Source of the DNA: Aquimarina sp.
GTDB lineage: Bacteria; Bacteroidota; Bacteroidia; Flavobacteriales; Flavobacteriaceae
Assembly (NCBI GenBank): GCA_002697475.1
Contig: NZVW01000158.1
Span: 1-14,222, forward strand
Direction of reading: 5' to 3'
Length of the DNA: 14,222 nt
Below are positions 1 through 6,598 of the stretch, in pieces. The translations under genes and the position numbers were made by a program. Under the pieces are notes generated by a model. The model was not told the origin of the DNA, ran no database searches, and saw only the letters and a list, made by a program, of their open reading frames with translations. Every line of letters begins with the position of its first letter. The first letter of the stretch is position 1.

Positions 1-483
1 GTAGCGGAACAGCAGCGGCCCTAAATAGTAGCCGCCCACAATTACGCTGCCGATGGCGGCCACCACTACCAGCGCGTGTGCCCAGGCAGGCAGATGCGCC
101 ACTAGGCTTAGCCCCGCGTGGCCATGGTCGTCACTGGCAGCGCCCATTAATTCCGGCAGTGCCAGTAGCGGGATGAGCGCCAGCATAGGAATAACGGCGA
201 TATCTTGAAACAGCAGCACCGAAAAGGCGCTGCGTCCGCCTTCGGTTTTGGAAAGCCCCTTCTCACTCAGGGTTTGCAGCACGATGGCAGTGGATGAGAG
301 CGCAAAAATCAGCCCCACCGCCAGGGCGGTTTGCCAAACGAGCCCTAGCCACCAGGCAATGGCAGCGCCTGCCGCTGCGGTCAGCACCACCTGCAAACCG
401 CCCAGGCCCAGCAGCCGCACCCGCATGGCCCATAAGCCTTTGGGGTCTAGCTCCATGCCCACCAAAAACAACATCATTACCAC
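1..483 (-). pseudogene. Partial KefB/KefC-type (CPA2) cation:proton antiporter, foreign-looking fragment
   Basis: The minus strand is open across this stretch, in the frame whose codons start at 477, 474 and so on. It encodes about 160 residues of a membrane antiporter of the CPA2 family, which exchanges K+ or Na+ for protons across the inner membrane. Visible landmarks in order: MMLFLVGMELDP at the cut end, a hydrophobic helix, LSSTAIVLQTLSEKG, then the strongly conserved AFSVLLFQDIAVIP, and a further helix ending at LGPLLFRY. E. coli KefC and KefB carry near-identical LSSTA and LLFQD blocks. The first helices (roughly 60-70 residues) are missing at the junction near 470, and the rest runs off the left edge. 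Base composition is GC-rich, as in gammaproteobacteria, and unlike everything to the right. Family assignment is confident. Whether the fragment belongs to this genome is doubtful. Confidence 0.85.
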
Positions 484-490
484 TTGGGTT
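463..490. other. Chimeric junction between GC-rich antiporter DNA and flavobacterial DNA
   Basis: Read on the minus strand, the flavobacterial secreted-protein frame (GNDVVF) and the antiporter frame (VVMMLF) are both plausible over the same bases, about 483 to 463. They share the block TAATGATGTTGTTTTT at 479-464. Left of it the DNA is GC-rich and codes only for the antiporter; right of it the DNA is AT-rich and codes only for the secreted protein. The two frames differ by one base, so no in-frame fusion results. No insertion sequence, inverted repeat or target duplication is visible. A join at short shared sequence is what an assembly, amplification or library chimera would give. Illegitimate recombination is the alternative. 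Confidence 0.8.
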
Positions 491-1183
491 ATTTTGGTCC
501 TTATTCGCTGTGATATAATATCCATCACTCCAAATAGACAGCTTTTCATAATCCGGAAAACTGCCCGTGTTAAATCTATAGGTAAACCACCCATCATTCA
601 CAGGATCAGGTCCCTGACCTACAGCTATCAAGAATCCATTAGGAGTATTACTAAATTGCATAATGATAAAGCGATCTGCATAATTATCATATACCACTAT
701 AGGATCTCCTAAACTTTCTCCAGGAAATATAGTTGCCAGTGAAGCCTCCGGAACTAAAACATTACCGCTTTTATCCCTGATCCCAAAACCTGAATTAAAT
801 GCATAGACATAATGATTAGGACCTACAGCACCTGTTGGATCTGTTGGTGTACTGAAACCTGAATGCGCTTCAAAATTTGCTATCTCAGTAGATATCGCAG
901 CTCGTTGCGACTTTTGTTGAATCGGAATTAATGGATCATTTTGACCTGCTGCAGGTAAACCTTTACCAGGAACGAAGGTGTTTTTACCCTTCTTTTTTTC
1001 CTGACCGTGTTTAATCATTCCTTTAGCAGAAATCACATTGTCCATTTTAGAAATAGCAGGAACAACACGAACGTATTCTGCTTTACCTATAGTCGATGGT
1101 TTCATTCCTTGTTTTTGAGCATAGGAATTTACCGTGCAGCATAGCATAGCTATGAATACTGCATAGAAAAATGTAGTTTTCAT
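464..1183 (-). pseudogene. Secreted protein of a Bacteroidota family, 3' end lost at the junction
   Basis: About 240 native residues are present. They begin with a clear signal peptide (MKTTFFYAVFIAMLCCTVNSYAQ, likely cleaved after AQ), then a basic linker. A conserved-looking domain follows, with FEAHSGFSTPTDPTGAVGPN and IWSDGYYITANKDQNN. The start at 1183 is chosen over the longer in-frame start at 1237 because the signal peptide begins there, after an A-rich leader typical of this phylum. Proteins of this appearance are usually much longer and often end in a type IX secretion sorting domain; that end is absent here because the reading frame enters the GC-rich antiporter DNA near 470. The open frame continues out of phase to 263, but those last ~65 residues are spurious. 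The function is not known to me; a secreted or surface location is inferred. Confidence 0.7.
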
Positions 1184-1509
1184 TTTTTTGGTTTTAATGT
1201 TAAGTTGATTGTGTAAATAGTTGTAAGACATCATCATTTAAAAAACGATAACATCTCAAACTCTAATTAGTAAGCCGATAATTTAAAAGTAAAGGCGCTC
1301 TGATAGGTGTAATTAATCTTTTCATACGTATATATATTTAATTTAATCCTTCACAATATAAACATAGCACGACTGAACAATCTAAAACGTAAAAGCGGAT
1401 TCTTTTACTAAACTGAGGGTAGAAAAGGGTTGGTTAAGTTGCCTAAATGTAAATGTTTTCTAAATAAAATGAAAACAAATACCTAACTAAAATATTGATT
1501 TGTAGTTTT

Positions 1510-1526
1510 TTGCGGTAAAACCGTAA
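1510..1526. promoter_or_regulatory. Palindrome TTGCGG-N5-CCGTAA, possible operator copy 1
   Basis: TTGCGG and CCGTAA form an inverted repeat with a five-base spacer and one G/T mismatch. The same arrangement, TTACGG-N5-CCGTAA, occurs at 7700-7716. This copy lies about 330 bases upstream of the secreted-protein start at 1183. The repeated spacing and arms suggest a binding site for a dimeric regulator. That is an inference; I do not recognise the regulator. Confidence 0.35.
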
Positions 1527-1638
1527 TTAAAACAGGTGTTAGAAACAACACATTTATAATATGCAAACTATACCTTTATTTTTAGTTTTTGTAAAGAAGA
1601 AAGAAGAAAAGTTGAATCCTTTAGTTATTATGTTATGC

Positions 1639-1669
1639 AAAAAAGCCGACTCGTGCTTACAAGTCGGCT
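1639..1669 (-). terminator. Rho-independent terminator of the coiled-coil barrel gene
   Basis: AGCCGACT (1644-1651) pairs perfectly with AGTCGGCT (1662-1669) around a ten-base loop. On the minus strand the stem is followed by a run of T (1644-1639). It lies about 30 bases past the stop codon at 1702, so it ends the three-gene sigma-factor operon. Confidence 0.85.
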
Positions 1670-1701
1670 AAAAGGCTAACACTTAATTTATTAAATACTG
1701 A

Positions 1702-2778
1702 TTATAAATCAAACCTCAATCCAAGTGAAATATTGTTTTGTTCTACATTAGGGTCTCTAAAAATAGGATTCAGATCATATTTTATATAAAGAGATGTATC
1801 ACCGAATCCCATATAGCCACTTAGTCCATATATCAAATCACTGGTATTATAATCCCTTTTGATTTTGTCCTTGATATCGTCACCATTCTCTTCATATTTT
1901 AATTTTTGTCTTGTACTTATATTTGCTCCGGCATATCCTCCCAGGCCAATTCGAAACTGTCTGTGAGTTGAGTATCTTATCTTATCTTCAGTCTCAGTAA
2001 CTTTGGACGGCCCAAATTCAAAATGAATAGGTATTACCAGATTATCCATTCTAAACTTTGACTTTTTAAGTTCTACAGGGAAATCCTGTAATTCTGTTCT
2101 ATCCCCATTTTCAACAAAAAATCTGTTATCCGTTGGTTTAAGACCATTCGACTGATAAGAAATTCCGTATTTAATTCTTGCAAAATTACTTTTATCAAAG
2201 ATTCTTGTAGTCCATGTATATCCCAGCTCAAAAAATCTACTGCCTGCTATTTTGTAATCAGAATCATCAAGAGACTGACCATCAACTATTGCGTTATTAA
2301 AACCAACTCCAAGTACAAAGTTTGAATACGTTCTTCGATCGTATTTTACTTTCTTCTTCTCACCTTCTCCTCTTTTAATATTAATACCAAATAATATATT
2401 TTCTCCATCTTCGTCCTTTGAAGCTATACCAAGTATCACCTGGGTTTTATTTTCAACTGCTGCTTCTCCTTGATTTCTTCTTATCAACTCTATCTTATTA
2501 TCGATGATGGCTACAGAATTCTCAATATTAAGTGCGTGTTTTTTTGCTACTTCTTCTTTAAGTGTTTGAGCTTCAGTAATAGTTATCTCATCTTTCGCCA
2601 GACGCTCGTTGATAGCCTCTACTTCTTTACGTAAGGCTTCTTTCTCAGCATTTATTATTTCTTCCTTGTCTTTTTTTAATTGTTCTATTTTTGTTTCTAC
2701 TTTGGTCTCTTGGGCTTGTAAAATTTGGACACTAAAAATTAGGGCTGCTATTGCAGCATACGTAATTATTGTTTTCAT
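1702..2778 (-). CDS. Outer-membrane beta-barrel protein with N-terminal coiled coil
   Basis: This 358-residue protein has a signal peptide (residues 1-23, ending LQAQ). A strongly charged heptad-rich segment follows at about 24-105, rich in Glu and Lys, that should form a periplasmic coiled coil. From about 110 to the end there are alternating polar and hydrophobic stretches with many Gly and aromatic residues (for example NFVLGVGFNNA, FRIGLGGYAGANIS, YGLSGYMGFGDTSLYIKYDL), ending in LGLRFDL, as expected of a small barrel of the OmpA/PorT-like type common in Bacteroidota. It is the last gene of the operon with the ECF sigma factor and the single-pass membrane protein, 108 bases after the latter, and has a good terminator behind it. 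No enzymatic motif is visible. A structural, sensory or porin role at the outer membrane is inferred from position and topology only. Confidence 0.7.
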   Translation of the reverse strand: MKTIITYAAIAALIFSVQILQAQETKVETKIEQLKKDKEEIINAEKEALRKEVEAINERLAKDEITITEAQTLKEEVAKKHALNIENSVAIIDNKIELIRRNQGEAAVENKTQVILGIASKDEDGENILFGINIKRGEGEKKKVKYDRRTYSNFVLGVGFNNAIVDGQSLDDSDYKIAGSRFFELGYTWTTRIFDKSNFARIKYGISYQSNGLKPTDNRFFVENGDRTELQDFPVELKKSKFRMDNLVIPIHFEFGPSKVTETEDKIRYSTHRQFRIGLGGYAGANISTRQKLKYEENGDDIKDKIKRDYNTSDLIYGLSGYMGFGDTSLYIKYDLNPIFRDPNVEQNNISLGLRFDL

Positions 2779-2810
2779 GTTGTTAATGGATTAACCCTTT
2801 TCAGCAGTAA

Positions 2811-2847
2811 TTAAGCTAGTGCATGCACTTCATTAATTCTCTAGCTT
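2811..2847. repeat. Nested inverted repeat between membrane protein and barrel genes
   Basis: AAGCTAG (2813-2819) and CTAGCTT (2841-2847) form a seven-base stem. Overlapping its left arm is the perfect 12-base palindrome AGTGCATGCACT (2818-2829). It sits in the 108-base gap ahead of the barrel gene and could be an operator or an mRNA structure. It has no T-run on the minus strand and does not look like a terminator. Confidence 0.35.
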
Positions 2848-2886
2848 TAAAACCCTGTCCGGGATTTGATTGATGAATTTTTACTC

Positions 2887-3711
2887 TTAATTATTTCGTT
2901 CAGCAACGGCAGTTTTTACTTTTTGAAAACCGGTCTTTAGCGCTTCAAAAACCCGTTCCTTAAAAGTTTCGTCAAGCTCAGACTCTACTTCATTCAGTAA
3001 AGCCATTGCATCCACTTTTTTATTTTCTAAAATTTTATCTGTAGTAATTTCTCGTTGTGCTTTTCTGATTAGCTGCTCTATTTCCTCGTCTGTAACGGTC
3101 GTATTCTTTCTTTTTAATTCATTTACCTGATTGACAATATCTGCTACTTTAGCTTCGATTAAATTAGTTTCTTCCAGTGCATTAACTTTATTGATATCAT
3201 CATTTTGCTGAGCAATTGCAGAGGTTTCTTTTAAAATAGTGTTATCCTCTACCTTTTGGCTAAATCGTTTATCCTCTTTAATCTTTTTATTATCGACCGG
3301 ATTTCTTGATGCCACCACCTCTGGTGATTTTGATTCAAAAGCATTTGAGTTATCAGCGGCCTCTATTTTATCAACTTCTGAATTTTCAACCCATCTGGTT
3401 TCGTTTGTATTAATTGATTCTACTTTATTCTCTTTAGGGCTTCTGTTATCATTTACTTCAACCAAATTTTGATTCGGCTTTTCTTGAAAACCAACGTTAT
3501 TAAAAATTACGGATGTGATAATAACTAAACCTATTATGCTTGCCGCTATAAGGTACCAGAATTTTGGGTTTTCTTTGTGACTATTCTCTTCAGCTTCATC
3601 AAGTTGGGCAGCAATCTTGTGCCAAGTATCAGGAGAGGGATTTATTTCTCTCTTGTCTAAATTCTCCTTTATATTTTCTTCAAACTTTAACGGTGCCATT
3701 TTTTCTTTCAT
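2887..3711 (-). CDS. Single-pass membrane protein in the anti-sigma position
   Basis: The 274 residues begin with a soluble N-terminal segment (MKEKMAPLKFEENIKENLDK, then PSPDTWHKIAAQLDEAE) of the kind found in Bacteroidota membrane proteins encoded next to ECF sigma factors. One transmembrane helix follows at about 51-71 (FWYLIAASIIGLVIITSVIF). The remaining ~200 residues are highly charged, Asn/Glu/Lys-rich and probably partly disordered or helical, placed outside the inner membrane. The gene overlaps the sigma-factor gene by 32 bases (20 if the second Met, at 3699, is used), so translation is likely coupled. I see no ZAS zinc motif or FecR domain. An anti-sigma role is inferred from gene order and topology; a scaffold linking inner membrane to the downstream barrel protein is an alternative. 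Confidence 0.6.
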   Translation of the reverse strand: MKEKMAPLKFEENIKENLDKREINPSPDTWHKIAAQLDEAEENSHKENPKFWYLIAASIIGLVIITSVIFNNVGFQEKPNQNLVEVNDNRSPKENKVESINTNETRWVENSEVDKIEAADNSNAFESKSPEVVASRNPVDNKKIKEDKRFSQKVEDNTILKETSAIAQQNDDINKVNALEETNLIEAKVADIVNQVNELKRKNTTVTDEEIEQLIRKAQREITTDKILENKKVDAMALLNEVESELDETFKERVFEALKTGFQKVKTAVAERNN

Positions 3712-4249
3712 TTAAGTTTGTTAGTTGTTGCTGTAACATTTTTCTTGCCTTAAAAAGTTGTGATTTCGAAGTGTTTTCTGAAACATTAAGCATATCAGCA
3801 ATTTCACTATGCTTATAACCTTCTATTGCATAAAGCACAAAAACCATCTTATACCCTTCAGGTAAATTGTCTATTAAGATCTGAATTTCTTCTACTTCTA
3901 ATTCCGTATAAATATTATTCCAAGACTCTTCTTTATATCCTGATATATCTTCGGTAAATAAAAGCTCCTTTTTACTTCTTAAAAAAGAAATAGATTCATT
4001 GACCATTATTCTTCTAATCCAGCCCTCAAAACTTCCTTCAGATTTAAATTTATGAATGTTCAGAAAAACTTTTAAAAATCCTGCCATCATTACCTCTTCC
4101 GCATTGTGTAGATCTTTAATATATTGTCTACACACACTTAGCATCTTAGGGGCATATTTTGTATATATAGCCTGCTGTGCTTCTCTATTCTGCTTACTAG
4201 CTTTTTTTATGAGTTGCGTTTCGCTTTTATAAAACTGAATTACTTTCAA
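3680..4249 (-). CDS. ECF-type RNA polymerase sigma-70 factor
   Basis: This 189-residue protein has the two-domain layout of extracytoplasmic-function sigma factors. Region 2 spans about residues 22-92 (AIYTKYAPKMLSVCRQYIKD, AEEVMMAGFLKVFLNIHKF, SFEGWIRRIMVNESISFLR). Region 4 spans about 118-178 (LIDNLPEGYKMVFVLYAIEGYKH, then the helix-turn-helix SEIADMLNVSENTSKSQLFKARKML). It should direct RNA polymerase to a small set of promoters, probably including its own operon. Its length is normal. It is first in the operon with the membrane protein (overlapping) and the barrel protein. The usual acidic run of region 2.2 is unusual here: AEEVMMAGFLKVF instead of AEDLVQETFLKVF. Confidence 0.9.
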   Translation of the reverse strand: MKVIQFYKSETQLIKKASKQNREAQQAIYTKYAPKMLSVCRQYIKDLHNAEEVMMAGFLKVFLNIHKFKSEGSFEGWIRRIMVNESISFLRSKKELLFTEDISGYKEESWNNIYTELEVEEIQILIDNLPEGYKMVFVLYAIEGYKHSEIADMLNVSENTSKSQLFKARKMLQQQLTNLNERKNGTVKV

Positions 4250-4374
4250 TTTAAAAAATCAATTTATTAAGATGATCTATTAGTATAGACGTTTAAAGAT
4301 TGAAAATAGTTGTCTGAAAAAATATTATTTTTAAAAATAAAAAATAAGGCACTGAAAAACAATGTTTTAAAATT

Positions 4375-5352
4375 TTATTTTTTTCTATCAATAACGTAAT
4401 TAACCATCAACTGTAGCGAAGATCTGTATTGGGATTCAGGATAAGAGTTCAAAATTGAAAGTGCTTCTGACTGGAACTTATGCATAATCTCTATAGCATA
4501 CTCCAAGCCACCTTTTGATTTCACAAAATCGATTACCTCTTTTACTCTCTTTTTATTCTTGTTATGATTTTTGACGCTATTAATAAGCCATTTTTTTTCT
4601 TCCTTAGTACAATTGTTAAGTGTATAGATAAGAGGAAGTGTCATCTTTTGTTCTTTGATATCTATTCCGGTAGGTTTGCCAATAGCTTCATCTCCATAGT
4701 CAAATAAATCATCTTTAATTTGAAATGCCATACCGATAAGCTCACCAAACTTTCGCATTTTCTCCACATTATCACTGTCCGGATCTACTGAACAGGCTCC
4801 CAGACTACAACAAGCTGCAATGAGAGTTGCTGTTTTTTGTCTGATAATTTCATAATACACATCCTCCGTTATGTCAAGATTTCTTGCTTTTTCTATTTGG
4901 AGTAACTCCCCTTCGCTCATTTCGCGAACAGCAACTGATATAATCTTTAAGAGATCAAAATCTTCATTATCGATAGATAACAGTAATCCTTTAGATAACA
5001 AATAGTCCCCTACAAGAACAGCTATTTTATTTTTCCATAAAGCATTAATGGAAAAGAAACCTCTTCTTCTATTAGAGTCATCTACCACATCATCATGAAC
5101 TAATGTAGCAGTATGAATAAGTTCAATCACTGAAGCTCCTCTATATGTTCTTTCATTAACCTCTCCTCCTGAAACCATTTTAGCCACAAGAAAAACAAAC
5201 ATAGGTCTCATTTGTTTCCCTTTGCGATTAACTATATAATGTGTGATACGATTAAGTAAAGCAACTTTTGAAGACATAGAGTCGGAGAACTTTTTTTCAA
5301 AAAGTTCCATCTCATTAACAATAGGAAGTTTTATTTGCTCTACTATTTTCAA
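4375..5352 (-). CDS. Long-chain all-trans polyprenyl diphosphate synthase
   Basis: It condenses isopentenyl diphosphate units onto an allylic primer to make the polyprenyl tail, most likely for menaquinone. The 325 residues carry every trans-prenyltransferase hallmark: KGKQMRP (44-50), the first aspartate-rich motif DDVVD (87-91) in LVHDDVVDDSNRRRG, and the second, DDLFD (214-218), in QIKDDLFDYGDEAIGK. The residues four and five places ahead of the first motif are small (Ala82, Thr83), which in this family allows long chains instead of stopping at C15 or C20. Exact chain length cannot be read; menaquinone-6 is usual in Flavobacteriaceae, so a hexaprenyl or longer product is inferred. It lies 102 bases behind rlmN. 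I see no GC-stem terminator after its stop; the following gap has only AT-only short palindromes. Confidence 0.93.
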   Translation of the reverse strand: MKIVEQIKLPIVNEMELFEKKFSDSMSSKVALLNRITHYIVNRKGKQMRPMFVFLVAKMVSGGEVNERTYRGASVIELIHTATLVHDDVVDDSNRRRGFFSINALWKNKIAVLVGDYLLSKGLLLSIDNEDFDLLKIISVAVREMSEGELLQIEKARNLDITEDVYYEIIRQKTATLIAACCSLGACSVDPDSDNVEKMRKFGELIGMAFQIKDDLFDYGDEAIGKPTGIDIKEQKMTLPLIYTLNNCTKEEKKWLINSVKNHNKNKKRVKEVIDFVKSKGGLEYAIEIMHKFQSEALSILNSYPESQYRSSLQLMVNYVIDRKK

Positions 5353-5388
5353 TACTTAATCAAGATTGATTTCCCTTCAGGTACCTTG

Positions 5389-5396
5389 CGAAGATA
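5389..5396 (-). promoter_or_regulatory. Possible -7 element for the polyprenyl synthase gene
   Basis: On the minus strand TATCTTCG followed by C resembles the Bacteroidota -7 box TAnnTTTG with one mismatch, about 37 bases ahead of the start codon. No TTG stands at the expected distance upstream, so the gene may instead be read from rlmN. Confidence 0.3.
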
Positions 5397-5454
5397 ATGC
5401 AAAATGTTTTTATGACTATATCTATAAATAAATAGATTCTATTTTTGAATAAAA

Positions 5455-6495
5455 TTAATTCTTATTAGCCAACTGACCGCAGGCAGCATCAATATCCTTT
5501 CCTCTACTTCTTCTTACATTAACCACAAATCCTCTTGACTCCAAGGCTCTTATGTAGTTATTAACGGCAGTGTCAGAAGCTTGCTGAAACTCCCCATCAT
5601 CAATAGGGTTGTATTCTATAAGATTCACCTTGCAGGGAATATATGTACAAAATTTAACTAATGCATCTATATCTTCATGGCGATCATTAATCCCTTTCCA
5701 TACAACATACTCATACGTCACTCGGCTTTTTGTTTTATCGTACCAATACTCAAGTGCTTCTCTTAGATCTTCTAAAGGAAAAGTAGTATTGAAAGGCATA
5801 ATTGAAGTTCTAACCTCATCAATTGCTGAATGCAGCGATACCGCAAGCTTAAAACGAACCTGATCATCGGCCATCTTTTTAATCATCTTAGGAACTCCGG
5901 AAGTAGATAAGGTTATTCTTTTTGGTGACATTCCCAGACCTTCATCTGACGTGATCATGTCGATAGCTTTAATAACATTATTATAATTCATTAAAGGTTC
6001 TCCCATTCCCATGAATACAATATTAGACAAGGGTCTATTGTAGTAATGTCTACTTTCATTATCAATAGCAACTACCTGATCATAAATTTCATCAGGATTA
6101 AGGTTGCGCATTCTTTTTAAACGAGCAGTTGCACAAAATCTACAATCGAGACTACAACCTACCTGAGATGATACACAAGCCGTAGTTCTTTTTGGAGTAG
6201 GTATCAAAACGGATTCTACAACCAGATCATCATGTAGTCTGACTGCGTTTTTTATAGTACCATCACTACTACGCTGCATCTGATCCACTTTAATATGATT
6301 AATCACAAAGTTTTCCTCCAGCATTTGACGGGTAGTTTTAGATATATTAGTCATATCCTCAAAACTATGAGCACCCTTACTCCATAACCACTCATATACC
6401 TGATTACCTCTAAAAGCTTTATCTCCCTTTTCTTCAAAAAAGTTTCTGAGTTGCTCTTTTGTTAGGGCTCTTATGTCTTTCTTTTTTACCTGCAT
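5455..6495 (-). CDS. rlmN: Dual-specificity 23S rRNA A2503 / tRNA A37 C2-methyltransferase
   Basis: RlmN is a radical-SAM enzyme that methylates C2 of adenosine 2503 in 23S rRNA and of A37 in some tRNAs. The cluster motif CSLDCRFC (Cys114, Cys118, Cys121) has the CxxxCxxC spacing. Cys107 and Cys339 (in DAACGQLA) match the resolving and methyl-carrying cysteines of E. coli RlmN (Cys118 and Cys355). Other signatures are FMGMGEPLMNY (161-171), LSTSG, LAVSLHSA and KVNLIEYNP. The 346-residue length is normal and both ends look complete. The start at 6495 is supported by the conserved N-terminal helix (LTKEQLRNFFEEKGDKAFRGNQ). A -7-like box lies only a few bases upstream, so the mRNA may be nearly leaderless. 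Confidence 0.96.
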   Translation of the reverse strand: MQVKKKDIRALTKEQLRNFFEEKGDKAFRGNQVYEWLWSKGAHSFEDMTNISKTTRQMLEENFVINHIKVDQMQRSSDGTIKNAVRLHDDLVVESVLIPTPKRTTACVSSQVGCSLDCRFCATARLKRMRNLNPDEIYDQVVAIDNESRHYYNRPLSNIVFMGMGEPLMNYNNVIKAIDMITSDEGLGMSPKRITLSTSGVPKMIKKMADDQVRFKLAVSLHSAIDEVRTSIMPFNTTFPLEDLREALEYWYDKTKSRVTYEYVVWKGINDRHEDIDALVKFCTYIPCKVNLIEYNPIDDGEFQQASDTAVNNYIRALESRGFVVNVRRSRGKDIDAACGQLANKN

Positions 6496-6502
6496 AGCTT
6501 TG

Positions 6503-6510
6503 CAAAAATA
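6503..6510 (-). promoter_or_regulatory. Possible -7 element for rlmN
   Basis: The minus strand reads TATTTTTG followed by C, a full match to TAnnTTTG, ending eight bases before the rlmN start codon. There is no TTG at 19-21 bases upstream, which weakens the call. If used, transcription would begin at or next to the ATG. Confidence 0.35.
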
Positions 6511-6540
6511 CTAAGAATTAAGCGTATCCTATTATAAACG

Positions 6541-6576
6541 AACAAGCTCTTTTTAGAATTCTAAAAAGAGCTTGTT
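6541..6576. terminator. 36-bp perfect palindrome, likely terminator of the CHI-like/DUF2147 gene
   Basis: Both 18-base halves are exact reverse complements; the left half begins AACAAGCTC and the centre is GAATTC. As RNA it would form a stem of about 16 pairs with a tiny loop. It sits 22 bases past the stop codon of the secreted fusion gene (6599). The A/T-rich part of the stem stands in for a U-tract, and on the minus strand only short T-runs follow, so it may stop transcription less sharply than the queA terminator. Because it is symmetric it could act in both directions or bind a protein. Confidence 0.6.
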
Positions 6577-6598
6577 TATTTCAGTTTTTATAATACTA

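Larger units (their letters stand above)
1184..1701. other. Intergenic region of about 0.5 kb
   Basis: I see no convincing gene on either strand. It holds the upstream region of the secreted-protein gene, an imperfect palindrome at 1510-1526 and a terminator for the gene on its right at 1639-1669 (both listed separately). The rest is AT-rich without a recognisable RNA gene or a clean TTG/TAnnTTTG promoter pair. Confidence 0.6.

Noticed and set aside
263..463. C-terminal extension of the secreted protein into the GC-rich segment
   Set aside because: It is an out-of-phase translation of antiporter codons (Gly/Ala/Arg-rich low-complexity), not a real domain.
248..712. Plus-strand open frame of 154 codons crossing the junction
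   Set aside because: It spans two unrelated DNA sources and is antisense to the antiporter and the secreted protein, with no family resemblance.
1184..1237. Upstream start (MMMSYNYLHNQ) for the secreted protein
   Set aside because: It would place 18 polar residues ahead of a clean signal peptide; the Met at 1183 is the better start.
1238..1638. Small RNA or tRNA in the large intergenic region
   Set aside because: No cloverleaf, CCA end or internal promoter with terminator pair could be found; only the palindrome and the neighbour's terminator are supported.
2845..2875. Hairpin CCC-GGG after the membrane protein stop
   Set aside because: Only three GC pairs flanked by a mismatch; too weak to call an attenuator.
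4320..4370. Terminator after the polyprenyl synthase gene
   Set aside because: The short palindromes here (for example AAAACAATGTTTT) are A/T only and lack a GC stem, so they are weak evidence in AT-rich DNA.
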